A stretch of DNA of 64,000 nt, taken from contig CP050901.1 in assembly GCA_050916095.1 (NCBI GenBank), forward strand, positions 3,038,001 through 3,102,000. The letters are read 5' to 3'. This stretch comes from JANPCX01 sp050916095 (GTDB lineage: Bacteria > Pseudomonadota > Gammaproteobacteria > Burkholderiales > Burkholderiaceae_C). Below, piece by piece: positions 26,548 through 35,579 of the stretch. Positions within the stretch are counted from its first letter, which is position 1, and the number at the start of each line of letters is the position of its first letter. Position numbers and translations under genes: made by a program. Below the pieces are notes generated by a model. The model saw only the letters and a program-made list of their open reading frames with translations, was not told the DNA's origin and ran no database searches.

Positions 26548-27645
26548 TCACTTCCAAATGTTGTAAGGGGTTTGAATCCACAGGCCGATGACAACCAGCC
26601 AAACCAAGGTCACAGGGATGAAAATCTTCCAACCCAAACGCATGATCTGGTCGTAGCGGAAACGCGGGAACGTTGCACGCACCCAGAGGAACAGGGTGGC
26701 CACCACAAAGGTTTTGGCAAAGAGCCAGAACCAGTTCCAGAACCACATGGTGTCCACAATCCACTGCGGCGTGCTCATGCCCAGCACTGAGAATGACACG
26801 GGAGCAATCCAGCCGCCCATGAACATGGTGGCCGCCAGAACCGAGATGAGAATGATGTTGGCGTACTCGGCCAAGAAGAACATGGCAAAGGACATGCCGG
26901 AGTACTCCACCATGTGGCCGGCCACGATTTCAGACTCGCCTTCCACCACGTCAAAGGGGTGACGGTTGGTTTCTGCAATGCCTGCAATCACATAGACCAC
27001 AAAAATGGGCAGCAGTGGCAACCAGTTCCAGCTCAGGAAGGCCCAGCCGTGGTCGGCGAACCAACCTTTGCCTTGTCCCATGACGATGTCGGTCATGTTG
27101 AGGCTGGCGGACACCATGAGCACCACCACCAAGCAAAAGCCCATGGCGATTTCATAGCTCACCATTTGAGCCGACGCGCGCAAGGCCCCCAAGAAAGCGT
27201 ACTTGGAGTTGGAGGCCCAACCGGCGACGATCACGCCGTAAACCTCCATCGAGGTGATGGCCATCAAGAAGAGCAAACCGGCATTGATGTTGGACAGCGC
27301 CGCGTCAGGCCCGAAAGGCACCACAGCCCAGGCGGCCAGCGCAGGCATGATGGTCATCACCGGGGCGAGCAAGAACAGGCCTTTGCTCGCGGCGGTGGGA
27401 ACGATGATTTCTTTGAAAATCAACTTCACCGCGTCGGCAATAGGCTGCAACAAACCCAAGGGGCCCACACGGTTGGGGCCAGGCCGAATTTGCGTCCAGC
27501 CGATGGCCTTGCGCTCCCACAGCGTGAGGTAGGCGACGCAGATCATCAAGGGCAATACGAGGGCTACGATTTTGATCAGCGTCCAAGCCACAGGCCAGGC
27601 ACCGCCCAACAAAGATGAACCCAGGTTGTGAATGGTGTCAAACAT
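26548..27645 (-). CDS. nuoH: NADH-quinone oxidoreductase subunit H
   Basis: A 365-residue membrane subunit with about eight helices that lines the quinone-binding tunnel. Signature stretches are WTQIRPGPNRVGPLGLLQPIADAVKL, ETNRHPFDVVEGESEIVAG and a C-terminal RATFPRFRYDQIMRLGWKI. Position, length and start are normal for the operon. Confidence 0.97.
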   Translation of the reverse strand: MFDTIHNLGSSLLGGAWPVAWTLIKIVALVLPLMICVAYLTLWERKAIGWTQIRPGPNRVGPLGLLQPIADAVKLIFKEIIVPTAASKGLFLLAPVMTIMPALAAWAVVPFGPDAALSNINAGLLFLMAITSMEVYGVIVAGWASNSKYAFLGALRASAQMVSYEIAMGFCLVVVLMVSASLNMTDIVMGQGKGWFADHGWAFLSWNWLPLLPIFVVYVIAGIAETNRHPFDVVEGESEIVAGHMVEYSGMSFAMFFLAEYANIILISVLAATMFMGGWIAPVSFSVLGMSTPQWIVDTMWFWNWFWLFAKTFVVATLFLWVRATFPRFRYDQIMRLGWKIFIPVTLVWLVVIGLWIQTPYNIWK

Positions 27646-27656
27646 GGTTCTCTACC

Positions 27657-29969
27657 TCACACCTTCTCAAGCCGCACGGAACCGAACTGCGAACCCAGCG
27701 CCGTGGCAGCCAAACCAGCGGGCAAGCGCACCACTTGAGGCGCCAAGCTGGCATCCAGACGAACCGGCAACACCACACTTGCAGATCCCTGTGTCGCACG
27801 CACTGAGGCATTGGCTGCAAGGTTCATTTCATTCCACAAGGCAGTGCCCACGCTCACAACTGCACAGCGTGCGTCTGCGGTCAATTGCAGCGAGGAGGCG
27901 CGCCGAACAACGGCATCCACCGCGTAGATCGGCACGTCAGCCAAACGCTGCAAGCCTGCAGGGGCCGTTGGCGCCTGAACGGGTGCCGTGCAGCGGTTGT
28001 TCAAACGTGCCGGCAATGCGGCCGCATCGCCCAGGGCTTGGGCACGCACATCTTCCGACGTTTCGAAATCAAAACCTGGCAGGTTGAGCATGTTGGCGAG
28101 CACGCGCAGCACTTTCCATGCGGGGCGGGTTTCACCCAGCGGTTTCACCACGCCGTGGAAACTTTGCACTCGGCCTTCAGCATTGATCAAAGTGCCTGAG
28201 GTTTCTGTGAACGGTGCGATGGGCAACAGCACATCGGCCACGTCCAGTGCCACGTTCTTGAAGGGCGTCAGCGCCACCACCATCTCAGCGGTTTGCAAGC
28301 TGCTGTGGGCGGCCAGCGGGTCGGCCACGTCCAAAGCAGGTTCAACATTCAGCAGCACGCAGGCTTTGAGCTTGGGGCTGGCCAACATTTGACCAGCGTT
28401 CAATCCGCCTGGTCCAGGCAGCGCATTCACCAGCTGCGCACCTACCGTGTTGCCCGCTTCAGTGAGGTAACCCACCGTGGCGCCGGTTTGTTCTGCGATC
28501 CAATTCGCTACCGTGAGCAAACCGCTGGCTTGCGGGTGCTGGGCAGCGGTGTTGCCAAGCAAGATGGCTTTGCGTTCGCCGCTGAGCAAGGATGCAGCAA
28601 TGGCTTGCGCCGTTGGGCTTGCCACAGCGGCCCAAGGAGAAGGCACGCCTTTGCTGGCCGCCACGCTGCTGGCGACCTGGGCCAGAACCTGGACCCATTC
28701 CGCCGGAGCGGCCACCAGGTGCTGTACCACCGGCATCAGCCATTCGTCTTTCAAAGCGTGCAGGCTATGGATGTGGGCGCCCTTCTTGGCGGCTTGACGC
28801 AAACGCTGTGCGAACAGTGGGTGGTCTTTGCGCAAGAACGAGCCCACCACCAACACCCGCTGCAACTCCGTGAGTGAAGCAATGGAAGTGCCGAGCCAAC
28901 GCGCGCCCTCGGGTGCGGTGAAATCGGCATGGCGCAAGCGATGGTCGATGTTCTCGCTGCCCAGGCCGCGCATCAGCTGCGCCAGCAAATGCAGCTCTTC
29001 CGTGGTGCTGTGCGGTGCCGCCAAGGCCCCCAGGCTGGCAGGGCCATGGTCCGCTTTGATTTGATTCAAACCACGGGCCACGTATTCCAGGGCTTCGGTC
29101 CAGCCCACGGTTTTCCACTGCCCGCCTTGTTTGATCATGGGCGAGGTGAGGCGGTCATCGCTATTCAGCGCTTCGTAAGAAAAACGATCGCGGTCGGCAA
29201 TCCAGCATTCGTTGACTTCTTCGTTTTCCAGCGGCACGACACGCAAGACCTTGTTGGCCTTGACCTGCACGATCAGATTGGCCCCGGTGCTGTCGTGCGG
29301 AGAAATGCTTTTGCGGCGCGACAACTCCCAAGTGCGGGCGCTGTAACGGAACGGTTTGCTGGTGAGCGCGCCAACGGGGCAGATGTCAATCATGTTGCCC
29401 GACAGCTCCGAGTCCACCGTCTCACCGACAACGGTCGTGATCTCAGAATGCTCGCCACGATGGATCATCCCGAGCTCCATCACGCCCGACACTTCTTGAC
29501 CAAACCGAACGCAGCGGGTGCAGTGGATGCAGCGGCTCATCTCTTGCATCGAAATCAGCGGGCCCACGTCTTTGTGGAAAACCACGCGCTTTTCTTCTTG
29601 GTACCGTGACGAAGAGCCGCCATATCCCACTGCCAAATCTTGCAACTGGCATTCGCCGCCCTGATCGCAAATCGGGCAGTCCAGAGGGTGGTTGATGAGC
29701 AAAAACTCCATCACCGACTGCTGGGCTTTGATCGCCTTGTCGCTCTTGGTGCGGACGATCATGCCCTGCGTCACCGGCGTGGCGCAGGCCGGCATGGGTT
29801 TGGGTGCTTTTTCCACATCCACCAAACACATGCGGCAGTTGGCAGCGATCGACAACTTCTTGTGATAACAAAAATGCGGGATGTAGACGCCAGCCTTGTC
29901 GGCGGCGTGCATGACCACGCTGCCCTCCTGGACTTCTACTTTTTTGCCGTCGAGTTCAATTTCAATCAT
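27657..29969 (-). CDS. nuoG: NADH-quinone oxidoreductase subunit G
   Basis: A 770-residue large subunit of the peripheral arm. The N-terminal ferredoxin-like domain has CYHKKLSIAANCRMC for the 2Fe-2S cluster. CPICDQGGECQLQD and a HCTRCVRFGQE give the 4Fe-4S clusters, and CPVGALTSK follows. The rest is the molybdopterin-oxidoreductase-like fold with no metal site. It follows nuoF with about one base between stop and start. Confidence 0.96.
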   Translation of the reverse strand: MIEIELDGKKVEVQEGSVVMHAADKAGVYIPHFCYHKKLSIAANCRMCLVDVEKAPKPMPACATPVTQGMIVRTKSDKAIKAQQSVMEFLLINHPLDCPICDQGGECQLQDLAVGYGGSSSRYQEEKRVVFHKDVGPLISMQEMSRCIHCTRCVRFGQEVSGVMELGMIHRGEHSEITTVVGETVDSELSGNMIDICPVGALTSKPFRYSARTWELSRRKSISPHDSTGANLIVQVKANKVLRVVPLENEEVNECWIADRDRFSYEALNSDDRLTSPMIKQGGQWKTVGWTEALEYVARGLNQIKADHGPASLGALAAPHSTTEELHLLAQLMRGLGSENIDHRLRHADFTAPEGARWLGTSIASLTELQRVLVVGSFLRKDHPLFAQRLRQAAKKGAHIHSLHALKDEWLMPVVQHLVAAPAEWVQVLAQVASSVAASKGVPSPWAAVASPTAQAIAASLLSGERKAILLGNTAAQHPQASGLLTVANWIAEQTGATVGYLTEAGNTVGAQLVNALPGPGGLNAGQMLASPKLKACVLLNVEPALDVADPLAAHSSLQTAEMVVALTPFKNVALDVADVLLPIAPFTETSGTLINAEGRVQSFHGVVKPLGETRPAWKVLRVLANMLNLPGFDFETSEDVRAQALGDAAALPARLNNRCTAPVQAPTAPAGLQRLADVPIYAVDAVVRRASSLQLTADARCAVVSVGTALWNEMNLAANASVRATQGSASVVLPVRLDASLAPQVVRLPAGLAATALGSQFGSVRLEKV

Positions 29970-29970
29970 C

Positions 29971-31350
29971 TCAAGCCTCGGCCGCCTCGGGTGCTTTGGT
30001 GGCTTGGCTCAAAGGCCCCAGCACCTTGTTGGTCTTGTGTTCGATGAGGTGAATGAACTCATCACGGAAGTGTTTGATCATGGCTCGCACCGGCATGGCG
30101 GCGGCGTCACCCAAAGCGCAAATCGTGCGGCCTTGAATGTTGTCGGCCACGGAGTTGAGCAAGTCGATGTCGTCTTTGCGGCCCTGACCGTGTGCAATGC
30201 GCTCCACCATTCGGTAGAGCCAACCGGTACCTTCACGGCATGGCGTGCACTGACCGCAGCTTTCATGCATGTAGAAGTAAGACAGGCGCAAAAGCGAATT
30301 CACCATGCAGCGCGAATCGTCCATCACGATGACGGCACCCGATCCGAGCATGGAACCCGCTTTGGCGATGCTGTCGTAGTCCATGGTGCATTCCATCATG
30401 ATGGACGCAGGCAGCACGGGTGCGGACGAACCGCCCGGAATCACGGCCTTGAGCGTGTGACCTTTGCGCACACCGCCAGCCAACTCCAACAGCTTCGAGA
30501 ACGGAGTTCCCAGAGGAATTTCGTAATTACCCGGACGCTCAACATCGCCCGAGACGGAATACAACTTCGTACCGCCGTTGTTGGGTTTGCCCACTTCGAG
30601 GAAAGCCTGCCCGCCGTTGCGGATGATCCAAGGCACCGCGGCAAAGGTTTCGGTGTTGTTGATCGTGGTGGGTTTGCCGTAAAGGCCGTAACTCGCCGGA
30701 AAAGGTGGCTTGAAACGCGGCTGACCTTTTTTACCTTCGAGTGATTCCAGCAGAGCGGTTTCTTCACCGCAGATGTAGGCGCCGAAACCGTGGGAGGCAT
30801 GCAGCTGAAAACTGTGGGACGAGCCGAGAATGTTGTCACCCAGATATCCTGCGGCACGTGCCTCTTCCAACGCCTCTTCAAACCGCTGGTAGACCTCGAA
30901 AATTTCACCGTGAATATAGTTGTAGCCCACACGGATGCCCATGGCGTAGGCCGCAATGATCATGCCCTCGATCACGATGTGCGGGTTGAACATCATGATG
31001 TCGCGGTCTTTGCAGGTGCCGGGCTCGCCTTCGTCGGAATTGCAAACCAGGTACTTCGCTCCAGGGAACTGACGCGGCATGAAGCTCCACTTCAAGCCCG
31101 TCGGGAAACCCGCACCGCCACGGCCGCGCAGGGCCGAGGTTTTGACTTCGGCAATGACTTGATCAGGCGTTAAACCTTCGCCGCCGTCCTTGCCCAATAT
31201 TTTGCGCAGCGCCTGGTAACCGCCACGTTTTTCGTAGTCGGCCAAACGCCAGTTGTCGCCATTCAAGTCCGCAAAAATTTGCGGCTGTAAATGGCGACCA
31301 TGGAAACAGGTTTCAATGCCTGTAGCTTGAAATTTGCGCAAGTCCAGCAT
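29971..31350 (-). CDS. nuoF: NADH-quinone oxidoreductase subunit F
   Basis: A 459-residue subunit that binds NADH and FMN and holds the N3 4Fe-4S cluster. Motifs are SALRGRGGAGFPTGLKWSF (nucleotide binding, about residue 70-90), YICGEETALLESLEG, and SCGQCTPCREGTGW with the cluster cysteines. Normal length and order. Confidence 0.97.
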   Translation of the reverse strand: MLDLRKFQATGIETCFHGRHLQPQIFADLNGDNWRLADYEKRGGYQALRKILGKDGGEGLTPDQVIAEVKTSALRGRGGAGFPTGLKWSFMPRQFPGAKYLVCNSDEGEPGTCKDRDIMMFNPHIVIEGMIIAAYAMGIRVGYNYIHGEIFEVYQRFEEALEEARAAGYLGDNILGSSHSFQLHASHGFGAYICGEETALLESLEGKKGQPRFKPPFPASYGLYGKPTTINNTETFAAVPWIIRNGGQAFLEVGKPNNGGTKLYSVSGDVERPGNYEIPLGTPFSKLLELAGGVRKGHTLKAVIPGGSSAPVLPASIMMECTMDYDSIAKAGSMLGSGAVIVMDDSRCMVNSLLRLSYFYMHESCGQCTPCREGTGWLYRMVERIAHGQGRKDDIDLLNSVADNIQGRTICALGDAAAMPVRAMIKHFRDEFIHLIEHKTNKVLGPLSQATKAPEAAEA

Positions 31351-31372
31351 GGGTGGTTGCCTCGTCCTGCCG

Positions 31373-31906
31373 TTAGCGTGGCGATGAAGGCGTTGCCTTC
31401 AACACTTGAAGAACTTCGTCGAGCCGCTCATTGCTCATGAAGCTGCACATCTGCAAATCATTCACCAACATCACCGGTGCGTCGGCGCAAGCACCCAGGC
31501 ACTCGCTTTTCTGTACGGTGAAGAGTCCATCGGCAGTGGTGCCGCCCTCTTCGATGCCGAGCTTTTTGCAGACATGGTCCAGCGCTTTCTGACCGTCACG
31601 CAACTGGCAGGGCAAATTGGTGCACACGTTCAACTTGTAGCGCCCCACGGGCTGCTGGTTGTACATGTTGTAGAAGGTGGTGACCTCATGCACAGCGATG
31701 GGTGGCATGCCAAGGTAATCAGCCACTTGTTTTTCGCTGTCGACCGAAACAAAACCGCGCTCCTGCTGAACGATGGTCAGACAGGCCATCACAGCAGACT
31801 GTTTTTGGTCAGCGGGGTATTTGGCCACTTCGCGGTCGAAGCGCTGACGCATGTCGTCGGTCAATTCAGGGGTTGGAGGCACTGAGGCCATAGCAGAGGT
31901 GCTCAC
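31373..31906 (-). CDS. nuoE: NADH-quinone oxidoreductase subunit E
   Basis: A 177-residue thioredoxin-like subunit with the N1a 2Fe-2S ligands CTNLPC and CLGACADAPV. The annotated start is GTG 31906, which overlaps the nuoD stop as GTGA; ATG 31891 (MASVPPTPELT) is an equally good start. It works with NuoF and NuoG as the NADH-oxidising module. Confidence 0.95.
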   Translation of the reverse strand: MSTSAMASVPPTPELTDDMRQRFDREVAKYPADQKQSAVMACLTIVQQERGFVSVDSEKQVADYLGMPPIAVHEVTTFYNMYNQQPVGRYKLNVCTNLPCQLRDGQKALDHVCKKLGIEEGGTTADGLFTVQKSECLGACADAPVMLVNDLQMCSFMSNERLDEVLQVLKATPSSPR

Positions 31907-33156
31907 CGGTCAATCTCTCCGAACACAATGTCCATCGTGCCAATCACCGCCACAGCATCGGCAATCATGTGACCACGCGCCATTTCATCCAGCGCGGCCA
32001 AATGGGCGAAACCAGGCGCACGAATTTTCAAACGGTAGGGCTTGTTGGCACCGTCGCTCACCAGATAAATGCCGAACTCGCCTTTGGGGTGCTCCACCGC
32101 TGCGTAAGCCTCGCCTTCTGGCACGTGGAAGCCTTCGGTGAAGAGCTTGAAGTGGTGGATCAGCTCTTCCATGCTCGACTTCATCTCGACGCGTGAAGGC
32201 GGGGCGACTTTGTGGTTCGACGTGATCACGGGGCCTGGGTTGGCACGCAACCAGTCCACGCACTGCTGGATGATGTGGTTGCTCTGGCGCATTTCTTCCA
32301 CGCGCACCAAATAGCGGTCGTAGGTATCGCCGTTAACACCGACGGGCACGTCGAAATTCACTTTGGAATAGACGTCGTAAGGCTGTGTCTTGCGCAAGTC
32401 CCACTCAATACCCGAACCACGCAACATGGGTCCGGTGAAACCAAGGTTCAAAGCGCGCTCAGGCGTAACCACACCAATGCCCACGGTGCGCTGCTTCCAA
32501 ATACGGTTGTCCGTGAGCAGGGTTTCGTACTCATCGACACACTTTGGGAAACGCTTGGCAAAGTCTTCAATGAAATCGAGCAAAGAGCCTTGGCGGTTGT
32601 CGTTCAGTTGGGACAGTGCCTTGGCGTTGCGCACCTTGGAGGCGCGGTACTGCGGCATCTCGTTGGGCAAATCGCGGTAAACACCACCGGGACGGAAATA
32701 GGCAGCATGCATGCGCGCGCCGGAGGCGGCTTCGTACATGTCGAACAAATCTTCACGCTCGCGGAAGCAATAGATGAAGATGTTCATCGCACCGCAATCC
32801 AAGCCGTGCGCACCGAGCCACATCAGGTGGTTCATCAAGCGGGTGATTTCGGAGAACATCACGCGGATGTACTGCGCCCGCTCAGGCACGTCCACGCCCA
32901 GCAGTCTTTCAATGGCCAAACAATAGGCGTGCTCGTTGCACATCATGGACACGTAGTCCAGCCTGTCCATGTAGGGCAGCGACTGAATATAGGTTTTGCT
33001 TTCGGCCAGTTTTTCGGTGGCGCGATGCAAGAGGCCGATGTGCGGGTCAGCGCGCTGGATGACCTCGCCATCGAGTTCCAACACCAGGCGCAGCACGCCG
33101 TGGGCGGCTGGGTGTTGCGGCCCAAAATTGAGCGTGTAGTTTTTGATCTCAGCCAT
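31903..33156 (-). CDS. nuoD: NADH-quinone oxidoreductase subunit D
   Basis: A 417-residue hydrogenase-like subunit that forms the quinone site with NuoB. It starts MAEIKNYTLNFGPQHPAAHGVLR; GAHGLDCGAMNIFIYCFREREDL and the C-terminal IGTMDIVFGEIDR are family marks. Upstream a second copy of the first 12 codons is present, so two ATGs could start; only the one at 33156 leads into the gene. GAAGG overlapping the stop of the short upstream frame can serve as its Shine-Dalgarno. Confidence 0.96.
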   Translation of the reverse strand: MAEIKNYTLNFGPQHPAAHGVLRLVLELDGEVIQRADPHIGLLHRATEKLAESKTYIQSLPYMDRLDYVSMMCNEHAYCLAIERLLGVDVPERAQYIRVMFSEITRLMNHLMWLGAHGLDCGAMNIFIYCFREREDLFDMYEAASGARMHAAYFRPGGVYRDLPNEMPQYRASKVRNAKALSQLNDNRQGSLLDFIEDFAKRFPKCVDEYETLLTDNRIWKQRTVGIGVVTPERALNLGFTGPMLRGSGIEWDLRKTQPYDVYSKVNFDVPVGVNGDTYDRYLVRVEEMRQSNHIIQQCVDWLRANPGPVITSNHKVAPPSRVEMKSSMEELIHHFKLFTEGFHVPEGEAYAAVEHPKGEFGIYLVSDGANKPYRLKIRAPGFAHLAALDEMARGHMIADAVAVIGTMDIVFGEIDR

Positions 33157-33164
33157 ACAAGCCT

Positions 33165-33287
33165 TCAGTTCGCCACGCACCGGTTGCGCTCAATTTCGGC
33201 GCAGGCTAACTTTGCACAAGCAAAGTTAAGCGCGCACAGCGCGCGACCGAAGCCAAAGTTCAACGTGTAATTCTTGATTTCAGCCAT
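33165..33287 (-). CDS. 40-codon leader frame starting with a second copy of the nuoD N-terminus
   Basis: The frame starts at an ATG that overlaps the nuoC stop as TGATG and reads MAEIKNYTLNFGFG, then a basic, Cys-rich tail ending at 33165. The first 12 residues equal those of NuoD, but the codons differ at six positions, all synonymous. It stops 8 bases before the real nuoD ATG. It is probably a decayed remnant of the original nuoD start, now a short leader ORF that may couple translation from nuoC to nuoD. Too short for automatic ORF calls. Confidence 0.6.
   Translation of the reverse strand: MAEIKNYTLNFGFGRALCALNFACAKLACAEIERNRCVAN
33195..33251. repeat. palindromic insert between the two nuoD starts
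   Basis: TAACTTTGC pairs with GCAAAGTTA across a four-base loop (33207-33228), inside an outer TTCGG/CCGAA stem. The GCGCGC-rich side adds further pairing. It resembles a REP-type extragenic palindrome and is what separates the two nuoD starts. Confidence 0.65.
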
Positions 33288-33883
33288 CAGTGCAAACCAC
33301 CGTAGTTGTCTTCGCGAATGATGCGCGGCGTGATGTCACGGGGCTCAATCGTCACGGGTTGGTAGATGACTCGTTTTTGTTCGGCGTCGTAGCGCATCTC
33401 GACGTGGCCCGAGGTGGGGAAGTCTTTGCGGAAAGGATGGCCAATGAAACCGTAGTCAGTCAGGATGCGGCGCAGATCAACATGGCCTTCGAAAATAATG
33501 CCGTAGAGGTCAAAGGCTTCGCGCTCGAACCAATTGGCTGAACTCCAGACTTCGTTGACCGACGCCACTGCAGGCAGGTCATCGTCGGGGCAAAACACTT
33601 TCAGGCGCAACCGCCAGTTCAAACTCACCGACAGCAGGTGGGACACCACACAAAACCGCGCGCCGTCCCAGGCTTGGTCTTTGAAACTGGAGTAGTCAAC
33701 GCCGCACAGGTCGATGAGCTGCTCAAACTTCAAACTCGCATGGTCACGCAGCAGGGTAGCCACAGCGATGTAGTCGGACGCTGAAACAGTGATGGTGATT
33801 TCACCGCGGTCAGCGACCAGCTTTTTGATCTGGTCTCCAAGCACTGCTTCCAGCGCCGCTTTCAGGTTGTCGAGTTTGCTCAT
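33287..33883 (-). CDS. nuoC: NADH-quinone oxidoreductase subunit C
   Basis: A 198-residue subunit, about the normal length for a separate (not NuoCD-fused) NuoC. Marks are LIDLCGVDY, SVNEVWSSANWFEREAFDLYGIIFEGH and RRILTDYGFIGHPFRKDFP. Its TGA overlaps an ATG (TGATG) that would be the ancestral nuoD start. It belongs to the peripheral arm next to NuoD. Confidence 0.96.
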   Translation of the reverse strand: MSKLDNLKAALEAVLGDQIKKLVADRGEITITVSASDYIAVATLLRDHASLKFEQLIDLCGVDYSSFKDQAWDGARFCVVSHLLSVSLNWRLRLKVFCPDDDLPAVASVNEVWSSANWFEREAFDLYGIIFEGHVDLRRILTDYGFIGHPFRKDFPTSGHVEMRYDAEQKRVIYQPVTIEPRDITPRIIREDNYGGLH

Positions 33884-33895
33884 TTTCTTGCGCTC

Positions 33896-34372
33896 TCAAC
33901 GTGCAATCGTATTTTCACGGCGAATCTTGGCCTGCAACTGCAAGATGCCATAGAGCAAGGCCTCGGCCGTCGGAGGGCAGCCGGGAACGTAGACATCCAC
34001 CGGCACGATGCGGTCACAGCCGCGCACCACAGAGTAGCTGTAGTGGTAATAACCGCCACCATTGGCGCAGGAGCCCATGGACAACACCCAACGGGGCTCG
34101 GCCATCTGGTCATACACCTTACGAAGTGCGGGCGCCATCTTGTTGCACAGCGTGCCAGCAACAATCATCAAATCGCTTTGACGGGGACTCGGGCGAAACA
34201 ACATGCCGAATCGGTCGATGTCATAACGCGCGGCACCTGCATGCATCATTTCGACGGCGCAGCACGCCAAGCCAAAGGTCATGGGCCACAAGGAACCCGT
34301 CTTGGACCAGTTGATGACTGCGTCCATGCTGGTCGTGACGAAACCTTCTTTTAGAACGCCTTCAATGCCCAT
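33896..34372 (-). CDS. nuoB: NADH-quinone oxidoreductase subunit B
   Basis: A 158-residue subunit carrying the N2 4Fe-4S cluster that reduces quinone. The cysteines are in GLACCAVEMMHA, the later GSCANGGGYY and VPGCPPTAEALLYGI. I start at MGIEGVLKEGF (34372); the longer frame adds an unconserved stretch. Together with nuoA it opens the operon. Confidence 0.96.
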   Translation of the reverse strand: MGIEGVLKEGFVTTSMDAVINWSKTGSLWPMTFGLACCAVEMMHAGAARYDIDRFGMLFRPSPRQSDLMIVAGTLCNKMAPALRKVYDQMAEPRWVLSMGSCANGGGYYHYSYSVVRGCDRIVPVDVYVPGCPPTAEALLYGILQLQAKIRRENTIAR

Positions 34373-34483
34373 GGCAAAAACCTTTACTGCAACGACACTC
34401 GCGGGCCGAGCGCCGGGCCGCCCCAAGCCGGCCCGCATCCCCTTGGGACATCGGCCAACGTACTCGTTGAACGAGGGGCACCG

Positions 34484-34843
34484 TTACTCCCAATCCAAGG
34501 CACCTTTTTTCCATTCGTAGACGAAACCCACGACAAGGATGCCCAAGAAAACCATCATGGCCCAAAAGCCAGTGGGACCAATTTCTTTCAAGGAAACCGC
34601 CCACGGAAAGAGGAATGCGATTTCCAAGTCGAACAAAATAAAGAGGATAGCCACGAGGTAGTAGCGCACATCGAACTTCATGCGCGCATCTTCGAACGCT
34701 TCGAAACCGCACTCGTAGGGTGAGTTTTTTGCTGCGTCGGGCTTGCGAGGGCCCATGACGAAACCGATGGCCTGTGGCAATACGCCCACCGCAATGCCCA
34801 CCAAGATGAACAAAATAACGGGGAGGTATTCGCTCAAGTTCAT
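34484..34843 (-). CDS. nuoA: NADH-quinone oxidoreductase subunit A
   Basis: A 119-residue membrane subunit with three helices and the conserved loop SPYECGFEAFEDARMKFDVRYYLVAILFILFDLE. It is the first gene of the 14-gene nuo operon. The promoter must lie in the 53 bases to tRNA-Leu or further upstream beyond it, so the operon may share a transcript with the tRNA and secG. Confidence 0.96.
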   Translation of the reverse strand: MNLSEYLPVILFILVGIAVGVLPQAIGFVMGPRKPDAAKNSPYECGFEAFEDARMKFDVRYYLVAILFILFDLEIAFLFPWAVSLKEIGPTGFWAMMVFLGILVVGFVYEWKKGALDWE

Positions 34844-34896
34844 GGTGCTTCGCTGGATGCGTCGTACGTATGGGGTGACTGCGGGTCGTACAGAAC

Positions 34897-34981
34897 TGGT
34901 GCCGACGGCGAGACTCGAACTCGCACAGCTTTCGCCACTACCCCCTCAAGATAGCGTGTCTACCAATTTCACCACGTCGGC
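34897..34981 (-). tRNA. tRNA-Leu(GAG)
   Basis: Class II tRNA on the minus strand: GCCGACG/CGTCGGC acceptor stem, anticodon loop CTTGAGG with anticodon GAG, a long variable arm and T arm GCGAG-TTCGAGT-CTCGC, encoded CCA. It lies between secG and nuoA, a placement known in related genomes. Confidence 0.94.
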
Positions 34982-35092
34982 ATGTAATCGCTGACTGCAA
35001 ACTTCTTTGCGAATTGCCCCAGAAAAGGACAACTGGAAGGCGTGAGGCGTGCCATCCGAATCAGCCGCGCATTCTAACCCGAAAGCACGATG

Positions 35093-35121
35093 CTCTTTGA
35101 GCTGCGAAGCCGCTCAAAGAG
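35093..35121 (-). terminator. hairpin after secG
   Basis: CTCTTTGAGC pairs with GCTCAAAGAG across a 9-base loop, about 20 bases after the secG stop. No clear T run follows, so it may be a partial terminator or mRNA-stabilising hairpin before the tRNA and nuo. Confidence 0.5.
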
Positions 35122-35138
35122 TCGTCTTGACTGCGTGT

Positions 35139-35534
35139 TTACTGCTTTGGAATCGAGTCGGCGCCAGACGCGGCAGGTGCGGCGGCTGGCGTGATGGTCA
35201 CCGGAGCCGCGCCAGGAATTTGCGCGGCACCAGACGCTGGCGCGGCTGGGGCGCTGGGTGCATCCAGAACACTGGTGGCTGCCGCAGGCAGCTCGCGGGA
35301 GTTTGCCAGGTACGCCAAACCCAAGGTGCAGCAGAAAAACACAGCAGCGCACGCCGAGGTAGAGCGCGACAAAAAGTTAGCACTGCCCGATGCACCAAAC
35401 AAACTACCCGACGCGCCGCTACCAAATGACGCGCCCATGTCAGCCCCTTTGCCGTGTTGAATCAATACCAAACCCACCATCACGATGGCAGAGAGGATTT
35501 GCACCACGACCACCAAATTCATCAACCAGTTCAT
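35139..35534 (-). CDS. secG: preprotein translocase subunit SecG
   Basis: A 131-residue membrane protein with two helices, the hydrophobic VVVVQILSAIVMVGLVLIQ and a later AVFFCCTLGLAYLA, joined by the Gly/Ser-rich loop GADMGASFGSGASGSLFG typical of SecG. It assists SecYE in protein export. The C-terminal Ala/Pro-rich tail is common in Betaproteobacteria. It sits between tpiA and nuo, the usual arrangement. Confidence 0.95.
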   Translation of the reverse strand: MNWLMNLVVVVQILSAIVMVGLVLIQHGKGADMGASFGSGASGSLFGASGSANFLSRSTSACAAVFFCCTLGLAYLANSRELPAAATSVLDAPSAPAAPASGAAQIPGAAPVTITPAAAPAASGADSIPKQ

Positions 35535-35579
35535 CTCACTTCACTCCAAAAAAATATTGTCCGGGCGACCCGCGTTGGT

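Noticed and set aside
26313..26594. Separate 93-codon protein between nuoH and nuoI
   Set aside because: Its last part is the NuoI N-terminus; the A7 indel splits one gene into two frames.
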